Assembly (NCBI RefSeq): GCF_014698735.1
Contig: NZ_JACJTQ010000040.1
Coordinates: 1-50,821, forward strand
From: Anabaena catenula FACHB-362
GTDB taxonomy: Bacteria > Cyanobacteriota > Cyanobacteriia > Cyanobacteriales > Nostocaceae
Direction of reading: 5' to 3'
DNA: 50,821 bases
Shown: positions 17,508-26,326 of the stretch, one piece after another
How positions within the stretch are numbered: position 1 is the first letter of the stretch
Layout of the letters: every line of letters begins with the position of its first letter
The notes under the pieces: model-generated
What the model was told of the DNA's origin: nothing
What the model saw: the letters and a program-made list of their open reading frames with translations, nothing else
Databases searched by the model: none
Position numbers and translations under genes: made by a program

Positions 17508-19397
17508 CTATCCTTGCAATCCCGGAGTTTGATAAACTCGTGTTGCAAAATTCTCTAAAACATCAGTTTCTTGATGATTACTCGACTCCTGGACTGTGGC
17601 CACATCTTCCTCTGGTAATGGCAACATCCTTCCTGCTTCCTCAATGCGGTCATACAATGCCTGTGTGAGCATTTTAAGATCAGGAATTGTCACCTGACTT
17701 TCTAAAGCCAATCTAACTTGTGTGTCCCACAGACCTTCACTGTCCTTAGCTCGTTTTTCATCTGTTTTCGACACAGGAATAATTAAAGGATAAGGAATAG
17801 AAGCCTGTCCCCCGGAACTGTAACCGGGACTGGTAATTACACATTTACCTTGGGGAAACTTGAGAATTTCATCAGCACTGATAACAGGCATCTTTTGTAA
17901 ATTCTCACTCCAACTGATTGAACGGCTCATTTGTCCACCAAGAGTTCGCCCTGTAGTCCGATTTTTAATCAGCACTTCCTTCTCACCGTAACGTTTTGAG
18001 TAATCTTCAGCAGTTTTGTAATTACCAGGATTGAACAAAACATGGGTACTGCAAGCCGAAGCGATTCCTACGGAGCGCTTCGCTATCGCACTCCCCATTT
18101 TATCCCCATAAATATCGTAAAGCTGCTCTAAACTTTGGATACCTAAGATAAAACAAGCACCATTAGAACGATATTCATTAATCCATTGTGGCAGTCGGTC
18201 TAACTTAATTGATGGTAATTCATCCAAAGAAATAATCAACGGGTCTTTACGGGGACGGCTCAAATTACCGACAATCATTAAGTGCATTGCTGCTGCCAGT
18301 AAAGGACCAACAACACTGCGACGTTCATCATCTAGCTTAAACACCACCATTTCTCTACCTGATAGCTGAGTGGGAATATCCGATTGACCGATAAATGCCC
18401 GTAACAAATCAGCTTGAATAAAAGATGAGAAAGTCCCTGCCGCTGTCGTCAAAATCCCGGAAACGGTCTTTTCTGCATCCTTAGCACTCAAAAATTGGAT
18501 AAATGAAGTGGCTACCCATTCATCTAAACGTTTAGACTGTACCGCATGATCAAGACGTTGTACCAATTTTGGCAACCGCAACACCGCATATAACATGGCC
18601 ATATCTGGGTATGGTGAACCTTTGACTAACTGTAATAATGCTTTTGCTAACAAATCCCCGGCTTTAGCAAAGAATTCGTCACTTTTACCCCCACTAGCAG
18701 CATTGCGGTTAATGACTTGACCAATTTCCCCAGCCATCACCCCATCCCGTGCATCCCGCATATAATCCAAGGGATTGATCACACCGCTAAAAGCTTCACC
18801 AGGGGCAAATACTCGCACTTTATAGCCATACCTTGCAGCTAAAGGTGCATGGAGTCGCATTTGGTCGCCTTTCTTGTCGTAAAGTATAATCGGAAACCCT
18901 TGCTGCATTGCACTTTCTAGCATCCGGTCAATGGTTGAGTAAGTTTTCCCCGAACCAGGCGCACCTATTACCAGTGTTCCCCGTTCAGCATGAGGAAACC
19001 ACACTGTAGGTGCTGCACCTAGCATAATTTGCAGGTTAGCCATTAAACCCCGCCACTTACCTTTTACCCAGTAACGGGGAGTACCAGACCACAGGGTTAC
19101 TTTATTGTGTTTGTGTTCTTGGATTTGTTTAAATGCGAGGTTAGTGGCTGCTAGTTTTTCGCTGACACCGCAGACTTTACCAGTGGTGATTTTGCCTTTA
19201 CCCGTACCACTGATTTGCAGTAGAATTAGGACTACCAATAGTCCACCTATCATTGTCCAGCCTTGGGGGTTGTTGTACTGTTGAAAAAATTTACCGAAAT
19301 CAATACTGGCTAGTGTTGGTTGGTAAGATGGTAGTTGAATTAGTGCCGATTGAGTGGTGAGATGGTGGTTTGGTAAGTTTTGCTGGTAAGGGTTCAT
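17508..19397 (-). CDS. TraG/TraD/VirD4-like type IV coupling protein
   Basis: About 629 residues from ATG 19397; a TTG at 19424 would extend it. An N-terminal hydrophobic segment (MIGGLLVVLILLQI) anchors it in the membrane. Walker A is IGAPGSGKTYS and Walker B is LIISLDELPS. The family delivers relaxase-bound DNA to the conjugation channel. At 18057-18095 a Nostoc-type palindromic repeat is inserted in frame and read as AIAKRSVGIASAC, lengthening a loop. The presence of a coupling protein supports a conjugative or mobilisable plasmid, but no relaxase is visible in this window. Confidence 0.85.
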   Translation of the reverse strand: MNPYQQNLPNHHLTTQSALIQLPSYQPTLASIDFGKFFQQYNNPQGWTMIGGLLVVLILLQISGTGKGKITTGKVCGVSEKLAATNLAFKQIQEHKHNKVTLWSGTPRYWVKGKWRGLMANLQIMLGAAPTVWFPHAERGTLVIGAPGSGKTYSTIDRMLESAMQQGFPIILYDKKGDQMRLHAPLAARYGYKVRVFAPGEAFSGVINPLDYMRDARDGVMAGEIGQVINRNAASGGKSDEFFAKAGDLLAKALLQLVKGSPYPDMAMLYAVLRLPKLVQRLDHAVQSKRLDEWVATSFIQFLSAKDAEKTVSGILTTAAGTFSSFIQADLLRAFIGQSDIPTQLSGREMVVFKLDDERRSVVGPLLAAAMHLMIVGNLSRPRKDPLIISLDELPSIKLDRLPQWINEYRSNGACFILGIQSLEQLYDIYGDKMGSAIAKRSVGIASACSTHVLFNPGNYKTAEDYSKRYGEKEVLIKNRTTGRTLGGQMSRSISWSENLQKMPVISADEILKFPQGKCVITSPGYSSGGQASIPYPLIIPVSKTDEKRAKDSEGLWDTQVRLALESQVTIPDLKMLTQALYDRIEEAGRMLPLPEEDVATVQESSNHQETDVLENFATRVYQTPGLQG

Positions 19398-19729
19398 GGC
19401 GGTTGAGTATGGGTTTACCAGCAATTTTAGTTACCAAGTCAAAGTTAGGGAATTGACCTTCTGGATATTTTTTTTGAGATAGACATAATATCAAGTTCAA
19501 TTAATTAGTCATATAAAAATTGTTCAAGTTATTTTTACACAAATCCTATAAACAACAGATTCCCTCACCGCAACAGTAAAAAAAGATATGAATATATTCA
19601 CTTGTTGTCTTTTTATCAATGTGTAACTTCTCTTAACATTAAAAATTTTTCAAAAGACACAAAAGTATTATAATTTCCCTTTAACTCCTCTGTATATCAG
19701 GGGAACTATTTATTTTGAAAATCAAATCT

Positions 19730-21013
19730 ATGACAAATAAAACTACATCTCTTTCCCCTTGGCTTTATATACCTACCCTTTATTTCGCTGAAGGGATACC
19801 CTACATGATTATTAATGCAGTATCTGTCATTTTCTACAAGAAACTGGGAATAGACAATACTCAAATTACTTTTTGGACAAGTTTAATCAGTTTCCCCTGG
19901 ATTTTGAAAATGTTTTGGTCGCCATTTGTGGATATTTACTCAACGAAAAGAAAATGGTTGCTGACAATGCAAATTATCATGTTTTTCTGTTTGAGTTTTT
20001 TAGCGTTATCTTTTCATCTTCCCAATTTTTTCTTTATATCTCTAGGAATATTAACCATTGCGGCATTTATTTCTGCTACTTATGATATTGCCACAGATGG
20101 CTTTTATATGCTGGCTTTACACCCAGAACAACAAGCTTTGTTTGTGGGAATTCGCTCACTGTTTTATAGATTTGCAATTTTATTTAGTACAGGATTTTTA
20201 GTATTTTTAGCAGGTTATTTAGAAGAATCAACTCAAAACATTCCTTTAAGTTGGAGTATTGTCATCGGTGTAGCTGCTGTCATCTTTGCATTTTTATTTG
20301 TTTTTCATCTAGTCATTTTACCAAAACCAGAATCAAATAATAACAACTTAGAATCAAATCCATCATTAAATATAAATAATATACCTTTTGTCAAGATTAT
20401 TGTTTCCTATTTTAAGCAACCCAAAATAGCCATAATCTTAGCATTTATTTTGCTTTACAGATTTGGTGAAGCAATGCTACTGAAAATAGCTTCTTTATTT
20501 TTATTAGATAAACCCGAACTGGGAGGATTAGGTTTATCTACCAAAGAATTTGGTTTAGTATACGGTACATTTGGGGTTGTATCTCTGATATGTGGTGGAA
20601 TTTTAGGAGGTTTATTAATCGCTAACTTTGGGTTAAAAAAATGTCTATTACCGATGGCTTTAGCATTAAATTTCCCTGATATTTTTTATTTATATATGGC
20701 TTATGCTAAACCACCAATAAAATTCGTTTATCCTCTAGTTTCCCTAGAACAATTTGGCTATGGTGTAGGATTTACAGCCTTTACAGTCTATTTAATGTAT
20801 GTTTCTAAAGGAGAATATAAAACTTCTCATTTTGCCATATCTACGGGATTAATGGCTTTAGGTTTGATGATACCAGGAGCAATTAGTGGACAAATTCAAC
20901 AAGCATTAGGATATCCATTATTCTTTGTCTTGGTTTGTTTGCTAACCATTCCGGGGATGTTAACGATATTTTTTATCCCTCTAGAACCGGAAAATAATCG
21001 CCAAGTAAATTAA
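19730..21013 (+). CDS. MFS transporter, AmpG-like
   Basis: 427 residues from ATG 19730; a TTG at 19715 is also in frame. About 12 hydrophobic segments run through the protein. The N-terminus (LYFAEGIPYMIINAVSVIFYKKLG) and the WILKMFWSPFVD loop are characteristic of AmpG/RhmT-type permeases that import muropeptide or amino-sugar compounds. A TATAAT box lies at 19669-19674. A BadF/GlcNAc-kinase-like gene is 0.8 kb downstream on the same strand, which fits amino-sugar recycling. The exact substrate is unknown. Confidence 0.78.
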   Translation: MTNKTTSLSPWLYIPTLYFAEGIPYMIINAVSVIFYKKLGIDNTQITFWTSLISFPWILKMFWSPFVDIYSTKRKWLLTMQIIMFFCLSFLALSFHLPNFFFISLGILTIAAFISATYDIATDGFYMLALHPEQQALFVGIRSLFYRFAILFSTGFLVFLAGYLEESTQNIPLSWSIVIGVAAVIFAFLFVFHLVILPKPESNNNNLESNPSLNINNIPFVKIIVSYFKQPKIAIILAFILLYRFGEAMLLKIASLFLLDKPELGGLGLSTKEFGLVYGTFGVVSLICGGILGGLLIANFGLKKCLLPMALALNFPDIFYLYMAYAKPPIKFVYPLVSLEQFGYGVGFTAFTVYLMYVSKGEYKTSHFAISTGLMALGLMIPGAISGQIQQALGYPLFFVLVCLLTIPGMLTIFFIPLEPENNRQVN

Positions 21014-21100
21014 TGTTGTAGAATGGACACTGCTCATCTGATTTTCAGAAATCTTTTGTTGAAATAGTGTGAGGTTTTCTTTTGTTTAAGTATTTTGGAT

Positions 21101-21209
21101 TATATAGCAATCCTAAATGATGCGTGAGAGTTCAATAAGCATTAAAGGCTTATAAAACAAGGATTTTTATCTACGTATTTTCTCATGTTTAGGGTAGGAC
21201 TGCTATATT
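21101..21209. repeat. MITE-like element with terminal inverted repeats
   Basis: TATATAGCAATCCTAAA at the left and the complement of TATAGCAGTCCTACCCTAAA at the right enclose about 110 bp with no coding capacity. Such TATAGCAGTCCTA-ended sequences are common dispersed repeats in Nostocales. It fills part of the 460-bp gap between the transporter and the next small gene; nothing else is evident in that gap. Confidence 0.6.
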
Positions 21210-21472
21210 ATTTGGCTCTTCGGTAGGTGTTATGCTGAATCATTAAAATCCAGAACTTGCCTTTAAAATCAATGCTTACAGGCTTTTGTCTACTAAATTT
21301 CATAACCAAGCCGAAACCGTTAACAATAACGGCTGTTGTTCTTACCCAGTAAGGATTTTCATCTCATTTGTAGACGTATTTAGCATAATAATGAAGAACC
21401 TATTATTTTAAGACCAACAACTAGTTTTCATGCGTTAAAAATACCAATGTAATAATTAAAGGAAACGTTAAA

Positions 21473-21790
21473 ATGTCAAGAGTTGCAGGAATCCATGTTA
21501 TTTGTGAAGACAGACTTAGAGTGGAACGATTAAATAATGGGTATTTCAGAAGTGGTCATTGGTGGGTGGCGAAAAAACATATGACTAAACAAAAATTAGA
21601 TAAAGGTATTTATTTTGCACTTCATGAAACCAAAAAAGAATTATCTTATTTACAAGGAATAATTGAAGATTGGGAACAATCATCAGAAGATCCAAAAAGA
21701 ATTATTGTTAAAATTAAAGCTATGAGTGAACAAATGGAATGGAAAGGTAATAGTGCAGGAGAAAAAGGTTATTTATGGTTGGATGATTAA
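21473..21790 (+). CDS. small hypothetical protein
   Basis: 105 residues, soluble and basic at the start. The segment YFRSGHWWVAKKHM is reminiscent of small RNA-binding (PUA/EVE-like) folds, but the match is not strong enough to assign. A good ribosome-binding sequence (AAAGGAAACGTTAAAATG) precedes the ATG. It sits between the transporter and the sugar-kinase gene, about 95 nt from the latter's usable start, and may be cotranscribed. Confidence 0.5.
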   Translation: MSRVAGIHVICEDRLRVERLNNGYFRSGHWWVAKKHMTKQKLDKGIYFALHETKKELSYLQGIIEDWEQSSEDPKRIIVKIKAMSEQMEWKGNSAGEKGYLWLDD

Positions 21791-21885
21791 ACTGCTGCCG
21801 TCAAATCAGGGTGAAACCTTAATTTCTCATGGGCTGTAACCTTGAAAATTCATCAATTTATCCGATAGTGATGAAAGAGCGTTAT

Positions 21886-22857
21886 ATGAATTGTATTTTG
21901 GGTATTGATGGCGGTGGTAGCAAAACTATTTGTATCATTATGGATGATGCTGGTAAGATTCTAGCAAGAGGTGAAGCAGGAGCTTCTAATTATCAAAGTA
22001 TTGGTATAGCAGCCGCCCAAAAACAAATTCAATCTGCAATTCATCAAGCAACAATTACAGCCTTAAATCACATAAATAATATTAATATTATCGCTATTTG
22101 TTTGGGTTTAGCAGGTGTTAGTCGGCCAGAGGATATGGAAGTAGTAAAAGCTATAGTCAGTCAATTGCAAAATAGCAAAGATATCCTACCAATTACCTGG
22201 GAATTACAACCATCTCATATTGTTATTTGTCATGATGCTTTAATTGCCTTAATAGGAGGAATTGGTGATGCTGTGGGTATTGTGGTAGCAGCCGGAACTG
22301 GTTCTATTGTTTTTGGACGAAATCATCAAGGAGAAACTAAACGAGTCGGTGGTTGGGGGTATATTTTAGGGGATGAAGGTAGCGGCTATAAAATAGCTGT
22401 TGCTGGAATGCAAGCAGCACTAAAGGCTTATGATGGACGTGGTAAACCAACAAGTCTTGTGGAGAATTTGCAACAGCATCTTGGACTGGAAAGCATGGAA
22501 AACTTAATAGAGGTGATATATCGAAAAGGATGGGGTGTAAAAGAAATAGCAGCTTTAGCGCCAATTGTTGATCAAGCAGCTAGTGAAGGTGATAAAATTG
22601 CTAATAGTATTATTGATGAAGCTATTAAAGAATTGGTAATAGCTACTTCTACAGTTATTGATCACATTTTTGATTCTAAGCAGGTTGTGGAAGTAGTCAT
22701 CACCGGAAGCATCTGGCAGGGAAAATGTGGGTTACGGGAAAGATTTGTCAAGTCTATTATTGATCAGTATCCTTTGGTAAATGTGATTTATCCCCACCAT
22801 GAACCAGCTTATGGGGCGGGTTTGTTGGCATTAAAGGCTTTATCTGGTAATTGGTAA
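21886..22857 (+). CDS. BadF/BadG/N-acetylglucosamine kinase-family ATPase
   Basis: 323 residues from the ATG at 21886, chosen because MNCILGIDGGGSKT is the usual family start and an AAAGAG box precedes it; ATGs at 21829 and 21871 are in frame. The ASKHA fold is shown by phosphate-1 GIDGGGSKT, phosphate-2 VVAAGTGSIVFG, GGWGYILGDEGSGYKI and the late VVITGSIW. Members phosphorylate GlcNAc or related amino sugars. With the AmpG-like permease upstream, salvage of cell-wall sugars is likely. Confidence 0.78.
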   Translation: MNCILGIDGGGSKTICIIMDDAGKILARGEAGASNYQSIGIAAAQKQIQSAIHQATITALNHINNINIIAICLGLAGVSRPEDMEVVKAIVSQLQNSKDILPITWELQPSHIVICHDALIALIGGIGDAVGIVVAAGTGSIVFGRNHQGETKRVGGWGYILGDEGSGYKIAVAGMQAALKAYDGRGKPTSLVENLQQHLGLESMENLIEVIYRKGWGVKEIAALAPIVDQAASEGDKIANSIIDEAIKELVIATSTVIDHIFDSKQVVEVVITGSIWQGKCGLRERFVKSIIDQYPLVNVIYPHHEPAYGAGLLALKALSGNW

Positions 22858-22915
22858 GTAATGGGTGTTTAACAAAAAAATGCGAAATTCCCAATCTTCT
22901 ATAGGGCGAGTATGA

Positions 22916-22966
22916 TTTCAACCATCATCTTGCCGTTGCTATTTTCAACCATCACCTTGCCGTTGC
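22916..22966 (+). repeat. two tandem copies of a 27-bp repeat
   Basis: TTTCAACCATCATCTTGCCG and TTTCAACCATCACCTTGCCG lie 27 bp apart, followed by a partial third copy. A GAGGCTAACGCCTC hairpin at about 23022 matches a related one at 16085. These are typical small repeats of Nostocales, and no gene is present between 22858 and 23068. Confidence 0.55.
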
Positions 22967-23068
22967 GGCAATTTCAAACTTGAAATCACAACGAGCGTTA
23001 AGCAAACTCAATAACTGAATTTAGAGGCTAACGCCTCAGACATTGGACAATCATATTTATACAGTCCA

Positions 23069-24154
23069 ATGGTGAAATCAAAATTTACAAACAACTCTCA
23101 TCGCCCTAATCAATCTCCTCCCAAAACTGCTGCTGCAAAACCTAAAACTACCAAAGCCAGAGCAACTGAACCTGATGATTATGACTTTGAAGAAACCGAA
23201 TTTGAAATAGACCCAGAACTCTTCAATGATAATTATAACCAAGTCCGTAAACCGCTTCTTCCCTATGGCATTGTCGTTAACGATAAACCTGCTGGACTTT
23301 TGATTCCAGAAGACCAGTTAGAAAAAGCTGGTTGGCTAGAAATGCCTGAAGAAGATGATTTAACTACTGTCACTTTAACTGAAGATGTCACCGGACTATT
23401 AATTACTGAAGGTCGGTTACTGGTTTTAGCTTTTGCACCAGAATATATCCGCTATAAATCAGATGTTGAAGAAGTAGGTGGTTCGTTTGTTGGGCTTTAT
23501 GATGACTACAGGAATAGTCTTGATAAAAGAACAATGGATGTCTGTTCAGAACACGCAATTATGTTTCTTGATAACAAGAATCAACCATTACATACTACTC
23601 CTGTTGTTGTCCGATTCAAGAATGTAGCTCTTTGGAGTTTTAAATCAGTCCGTGAAGAGTTTTACCGTTCATTAGAGAAAACCTTTGCTGATTATTTCCA
23701 AGTACCATTTAGTGGTAAAAGTGATAAATGGCGGAGTTTAGGCGTGCTAGAAATTGAGTTTAGAGCAATTAAAGAAGGTGAAGGTAAGAATAAACATAAC
23801 TGTTGCAAAACTGTAGCCTACACTAAACCCACAGTTGAAAATTTCCCCCAACTGTATTTAGGTAAAACCACAGCTAAAAGTTTAATTTGGCAACAGCATG
23901 ATGCTATCGCTGGTTTCAATGAACCACAATCTCTACCTGCTTTACCAGGAGAATCAACTTCTGTAGAGGTGGAAGTTTTACCACCAAACAAGAATAAAAG
24001 CAAAACTAAAACTGTCCGCAAATCTAAAACTGCAACTAAACCACCCCGGAAAATTCAAGTGGTTGAAGATGACGATGATTTCCTGGATGAAGATGATGAT
24101 TTAGAAAAGGAGTTGGACGATGATGATTTCGTTTTTGAAGACGATGACGAGTAG
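23069..24154 (+). CDS. DUF5895-like cyanobacterial protein
   Basis: 361 residues. It has a basic, Pro/Lys-rich N-terminal tail (residues 1-35), a globular centre (about 55-285), a basic linker (NKNKSKTKTVRKSK) and a strongly acidic C-terminus made almost only of Asp/Glu. The centre resembles DUF5895 proteins common in filamentous cyanobacteria and their plasmids; the function is unknown. Acidic C-terminal tails are seen on single-stranded DNA-binding and replication-associated proteins, so a nucleic-acid role is possible but unproven. Confidence 0.55.
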   Translation: MVKSKFTNNSHRPNQSPPKTAAAKPKTTKARATEPDDYDFEETEFEIDPELFNDNYNQVRKPLLPYGIVVNDKPAGLLIPEDQLEKAGWLEMPEEDDLTTVTLTEDVTGLLITEGRLLVLAFAPEYIRYKSDVEEVGGSFVGLYDDYRNSLDKRTMDVCSEHAIMFLDNKNQPLHTTPVVVRFKNVALWSFKSVREEFYRSLEKTFADYFQVPFSGKSDKWRSLGVLEIEFRAIKEGEGKNKHNCCKTVAYTKPTVENFPQLYLGKTTAKSLIWQQHDAIAGFNEPQSLPALPGESTSVEVEVLPPNKNKSKTKTVRKSKTATKPPRKIQVVEDDDDFLDEDDDLEKELDDDDFVFEDDDE

Positions 24155-24280
24155 TTCAATGCTATTAAATCATCTGTTTTGAATAGAAAATCTACTGTAG
24201 TCAAAAACTATGGTAGATTTCTGATTATAAAAGCCAGACCTTATTTTTATTTACAGTCATTTTTAGGTAAATAGACAAAA

Positions 24281-24533
24281 TATAGCAATTCCTATTCAAG
24301 TGAGGTACAAGCAGTAATAATTAAACACAGATGGATGCAGATAAACACAGATAATTTTGTACTTAATTAGACTAGGAATGCTAGATTTAGTAATCTGTGT
24401 TATTTCCTTACTTGAATTTACGTTGGGAATTATAGTAGTATAGCAATAGATAAAATTGTTAGGACATTTTTCTATTTATTATCTGTACCCTGTTTTCTTT
24501 GAATTCAAATACAATGTCCTAACTGATATATCT
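24281..24533. repeat. two adjacent MITE-like repeats
   Basis: Element one, 24281-24434: TATAGCAATTCCTATTCAAG at the left pairs imperfectly with CTTGAATTTACGTTGGGAAT near the right end, and the core holds the CACAGATGGATGCAGATAAA word frequent in Nostoc genomes. Element two, 24439-24533: GTTAGGACATT and AATGTCCTAAC form its inverted ends. Together they occupy most of the 410-bp gap between the acidic protein gene and the toxin-antitoxin pair. Confidence 0.6.
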
Positions 24534-24566
24534 GTTTAATCCTGATGAGAGGGAAAAAATATAATT

Positions 24567-24914
24567 ATGCAAATCACTATCGAGATTCCCGAAGATATTG
24601 GCAACCAACTACAACAAAACTGGCAAGACTTACCCCAAAAAATATTAGAAACTTTAGCAATAGAAGCTTATCGGAGCGGTATTATGACTGCTGGACAAAT
24701 TCAAGAGTTACTAAAATTTGATTCACTTTCAAAAACTCAAGTTTTTTTAAACCAATCTCAGGTATCTCTAAATTATACCCAAGAAAATCTAGGACAAGCT
24801 CAACAAACAAAGATGTTAGCTGATGATATTAAGCAACTCCAACAAATCTGTATTGAAGAAGATTATTCCTTAGAAATTCCCTCTCGTCAAGACCGTCCTA
24901 ATTCGTTTTTTTAA
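24567..24914 (+). CDS. UPF0175-like antitoxin
   Basis: 115 residues. The N-terminal half (ITIEIPEDIGNQL...ETLAIEAYRSGIMTAGQIQELLKFDS) matches the helical DNA-binding pattern of UPF0175-type antitoxins. The C-terminal half is polar and would contact the toxin. It ends 8 nt before a VapC-like gene, forming a two-gene operon. Autoregulation is expected for such pairs. Confidence 0.65.
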   Translation: MQITIEIPEDIGNQLQQNWQDLPQKILETLAIEAYRSGIMTAGQIQELLKFDSLSKTQVFLNQSQVSLNYTQENLGQAQQTKMLADDIKQLQQICIEEDYSLEIPSRQDRPNSFF

Positions 24915-24922
24915 TACCTGCA

Positions 24923-25318
24923 ATGACTTTCTTATGTGATACTAATATCATTAGCGAATTAGTGCGACCTCAGCCTAATCCTGGTGTTTTAACATGGGTA
25001 AATAATTTGTCTTCGATAAATATTAGTGTAATTACTTTAGAAGAAATACATTATGGGTTAAAATCAAAACCTAATCTAAGAATTCAAAATTGGTTTGATA
25101 ACTTTATTAAAAATGATTGCCAAATCTTACCTATTACCTCTGAGATTGCTAAACTTTGTGGTGAATTACGAGGTCAACAAAGGTTAAGCGGTAAAACAGT
25201 TACTCAAGCTGATATGCTGATTGCAGCTACAGCCCAAATATATCAACTAACTCTAGTCACGCGCAATATTCGTGATTTTGATAGTTGTGCTATCCCCCTT
25301 CTTAACCCTTTCACTTAA
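24923..25318 (+). CDS. vapC: VapC-like PIN-domain toxin
   Basis: 131 residues, the normal size. Acidic residues expected at the active site are visible: D6 in FLCDTNIISEL, E in TLEEIHYGL, D in TQADMLIAATA and D in TRNIRDFD. VapC toxins are metal-dependent ribonucleases that usually cut initiator tRNA, other tRNAs or the sarcin-ricin loop of 23S rRNA. It is paired with the small gene immediately upstream. Confidence 0.87.
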   Translation: MTFLCDTNIISELVRPQPNPGVLTWVNNLSSINISVITLEEIHYGLKSKPNLRIQNWFDNFIKNDCQILPITSEIAKLCGELRGQQRLSGKTVTQADMLIAATAQIYQLTLVTRNIRDFDSCAIPLLNPFT

Positions 25319-25415
25319 TCCCAAAGATTTTTATAATTTGAGATTTTCTTGAAATGTAGTTTAATAATACTACTGGCTGAAGTGCTGAATATGGGTTAGT
25401 GAATAATAAAAACAG

Positions 25416-26144
25416 TTATTTGGCTGATTTATTTATATTTGCTAAAAGTTGACTATCAGCGACTTGATAACGATTACCATTAAAACAGTAATTTAATTGC
25501 CGTAACTGCTGGTTTTCTGTTTGCAATACCTTAATACAGGGTAAAGACTGATTTCGTGTTTCTCCTATTGCTAATAATTGCTTTCCTGGTGGTAAATTGG
25601 GATTTAGATAACTCAAAAATACCTGTGTAATTGGTTGATTTGGTTTGAACCAATAACCAGCATACAGACAACCCAAAACGCCACAAACTTCTGGAGTATT
25701 AAAATTAAAAAGTTTGAAATTTCCATCTTTTACTCCCACATCCCAAACCAGTATATTTTCAACAGCAACTTTGGTATTTAATTCTGTATTGTCTCTAATC
25801 ACTTGTTCTAAAACAGGAGTAGAAACAACATCAACTGCTTTTTTCCAATTCACAGTTGCAGCATTCAAGCTACACCCTACCAAACTCAAAATCATAGAAA
25901 GCAACAAAAAGATACTAAAACCAATGCGAAACCAATGCACTCCGTAACGTATTCTCATAGAAGGTTGTGGTAATTGATATGCTGTTGTTTTCAGTGGTTG
26001 AGACTGAGGAGAAGATGCTGATAAAGAAACAACTTCTCTTTCTGCTATTGCTTGTTCAAATTGCTTTCGTGAATGCAAATTATTATCAGGTTTTTGCTTT
26101 GTGTTTGGTTCTGAAGATATAAATTTGCTAGATAAATTAGTCAT
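25416..26144 (-). CDS. single-pass membrane protein near conjugation-type genes
   Basis: 242 residues. A polar N-terminal region of about 70 residues is followed by one hydrophobic segment (IGFSIFLLLSMILSLVGC, about 74-91), then a C-terminal domain expected on the far side of the membrane with four Cys (VCGVLGCLY, LPCIKV, LNYCF). I cannot name the family. It sits next to a secreted transglycosylase-like protein on the same strand, and this pair could belong to an envelope or conjugation apparatus. Confidence 0.5.
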   Translation of the reverse strand: MTNLSSKFISSEPNTKQKPDNNLHSRKQFEQAIAEREVVSLSASSPQSQPLKTTAYQLPQPSMRIRYGVHWFRIGFSIFLLLSMILSLVGCSLNAATVNWKKAVDVVSTPVLEQVIRDNTELNTKVAVENILVWDVGVKDGNFKLFNFNTPEVCGVLGCLYAGYWFKPNQPITQVFLSYLNPNLPPGKQLLAIGETRNQSLPCIKVLQTENQQLRQLNYCFNGNRYQVADSQLLANINKSAK

Positions 26145-26326
26145 AAAAACACCTCACTCAGTGCAAAAGTACTGTAAGTATTCAGCCATCAGTAAATGGC
26201 TACGCTAACAGCTTACAAATATAGATAGACAAGTTGGTTATAAAATCATAATTTTACACCATTACAAAATTGTTTAGGAGAGACATAAAAAGCTGGAGTA
26301 TTTGTGTTGATATAATTACCAATGTT

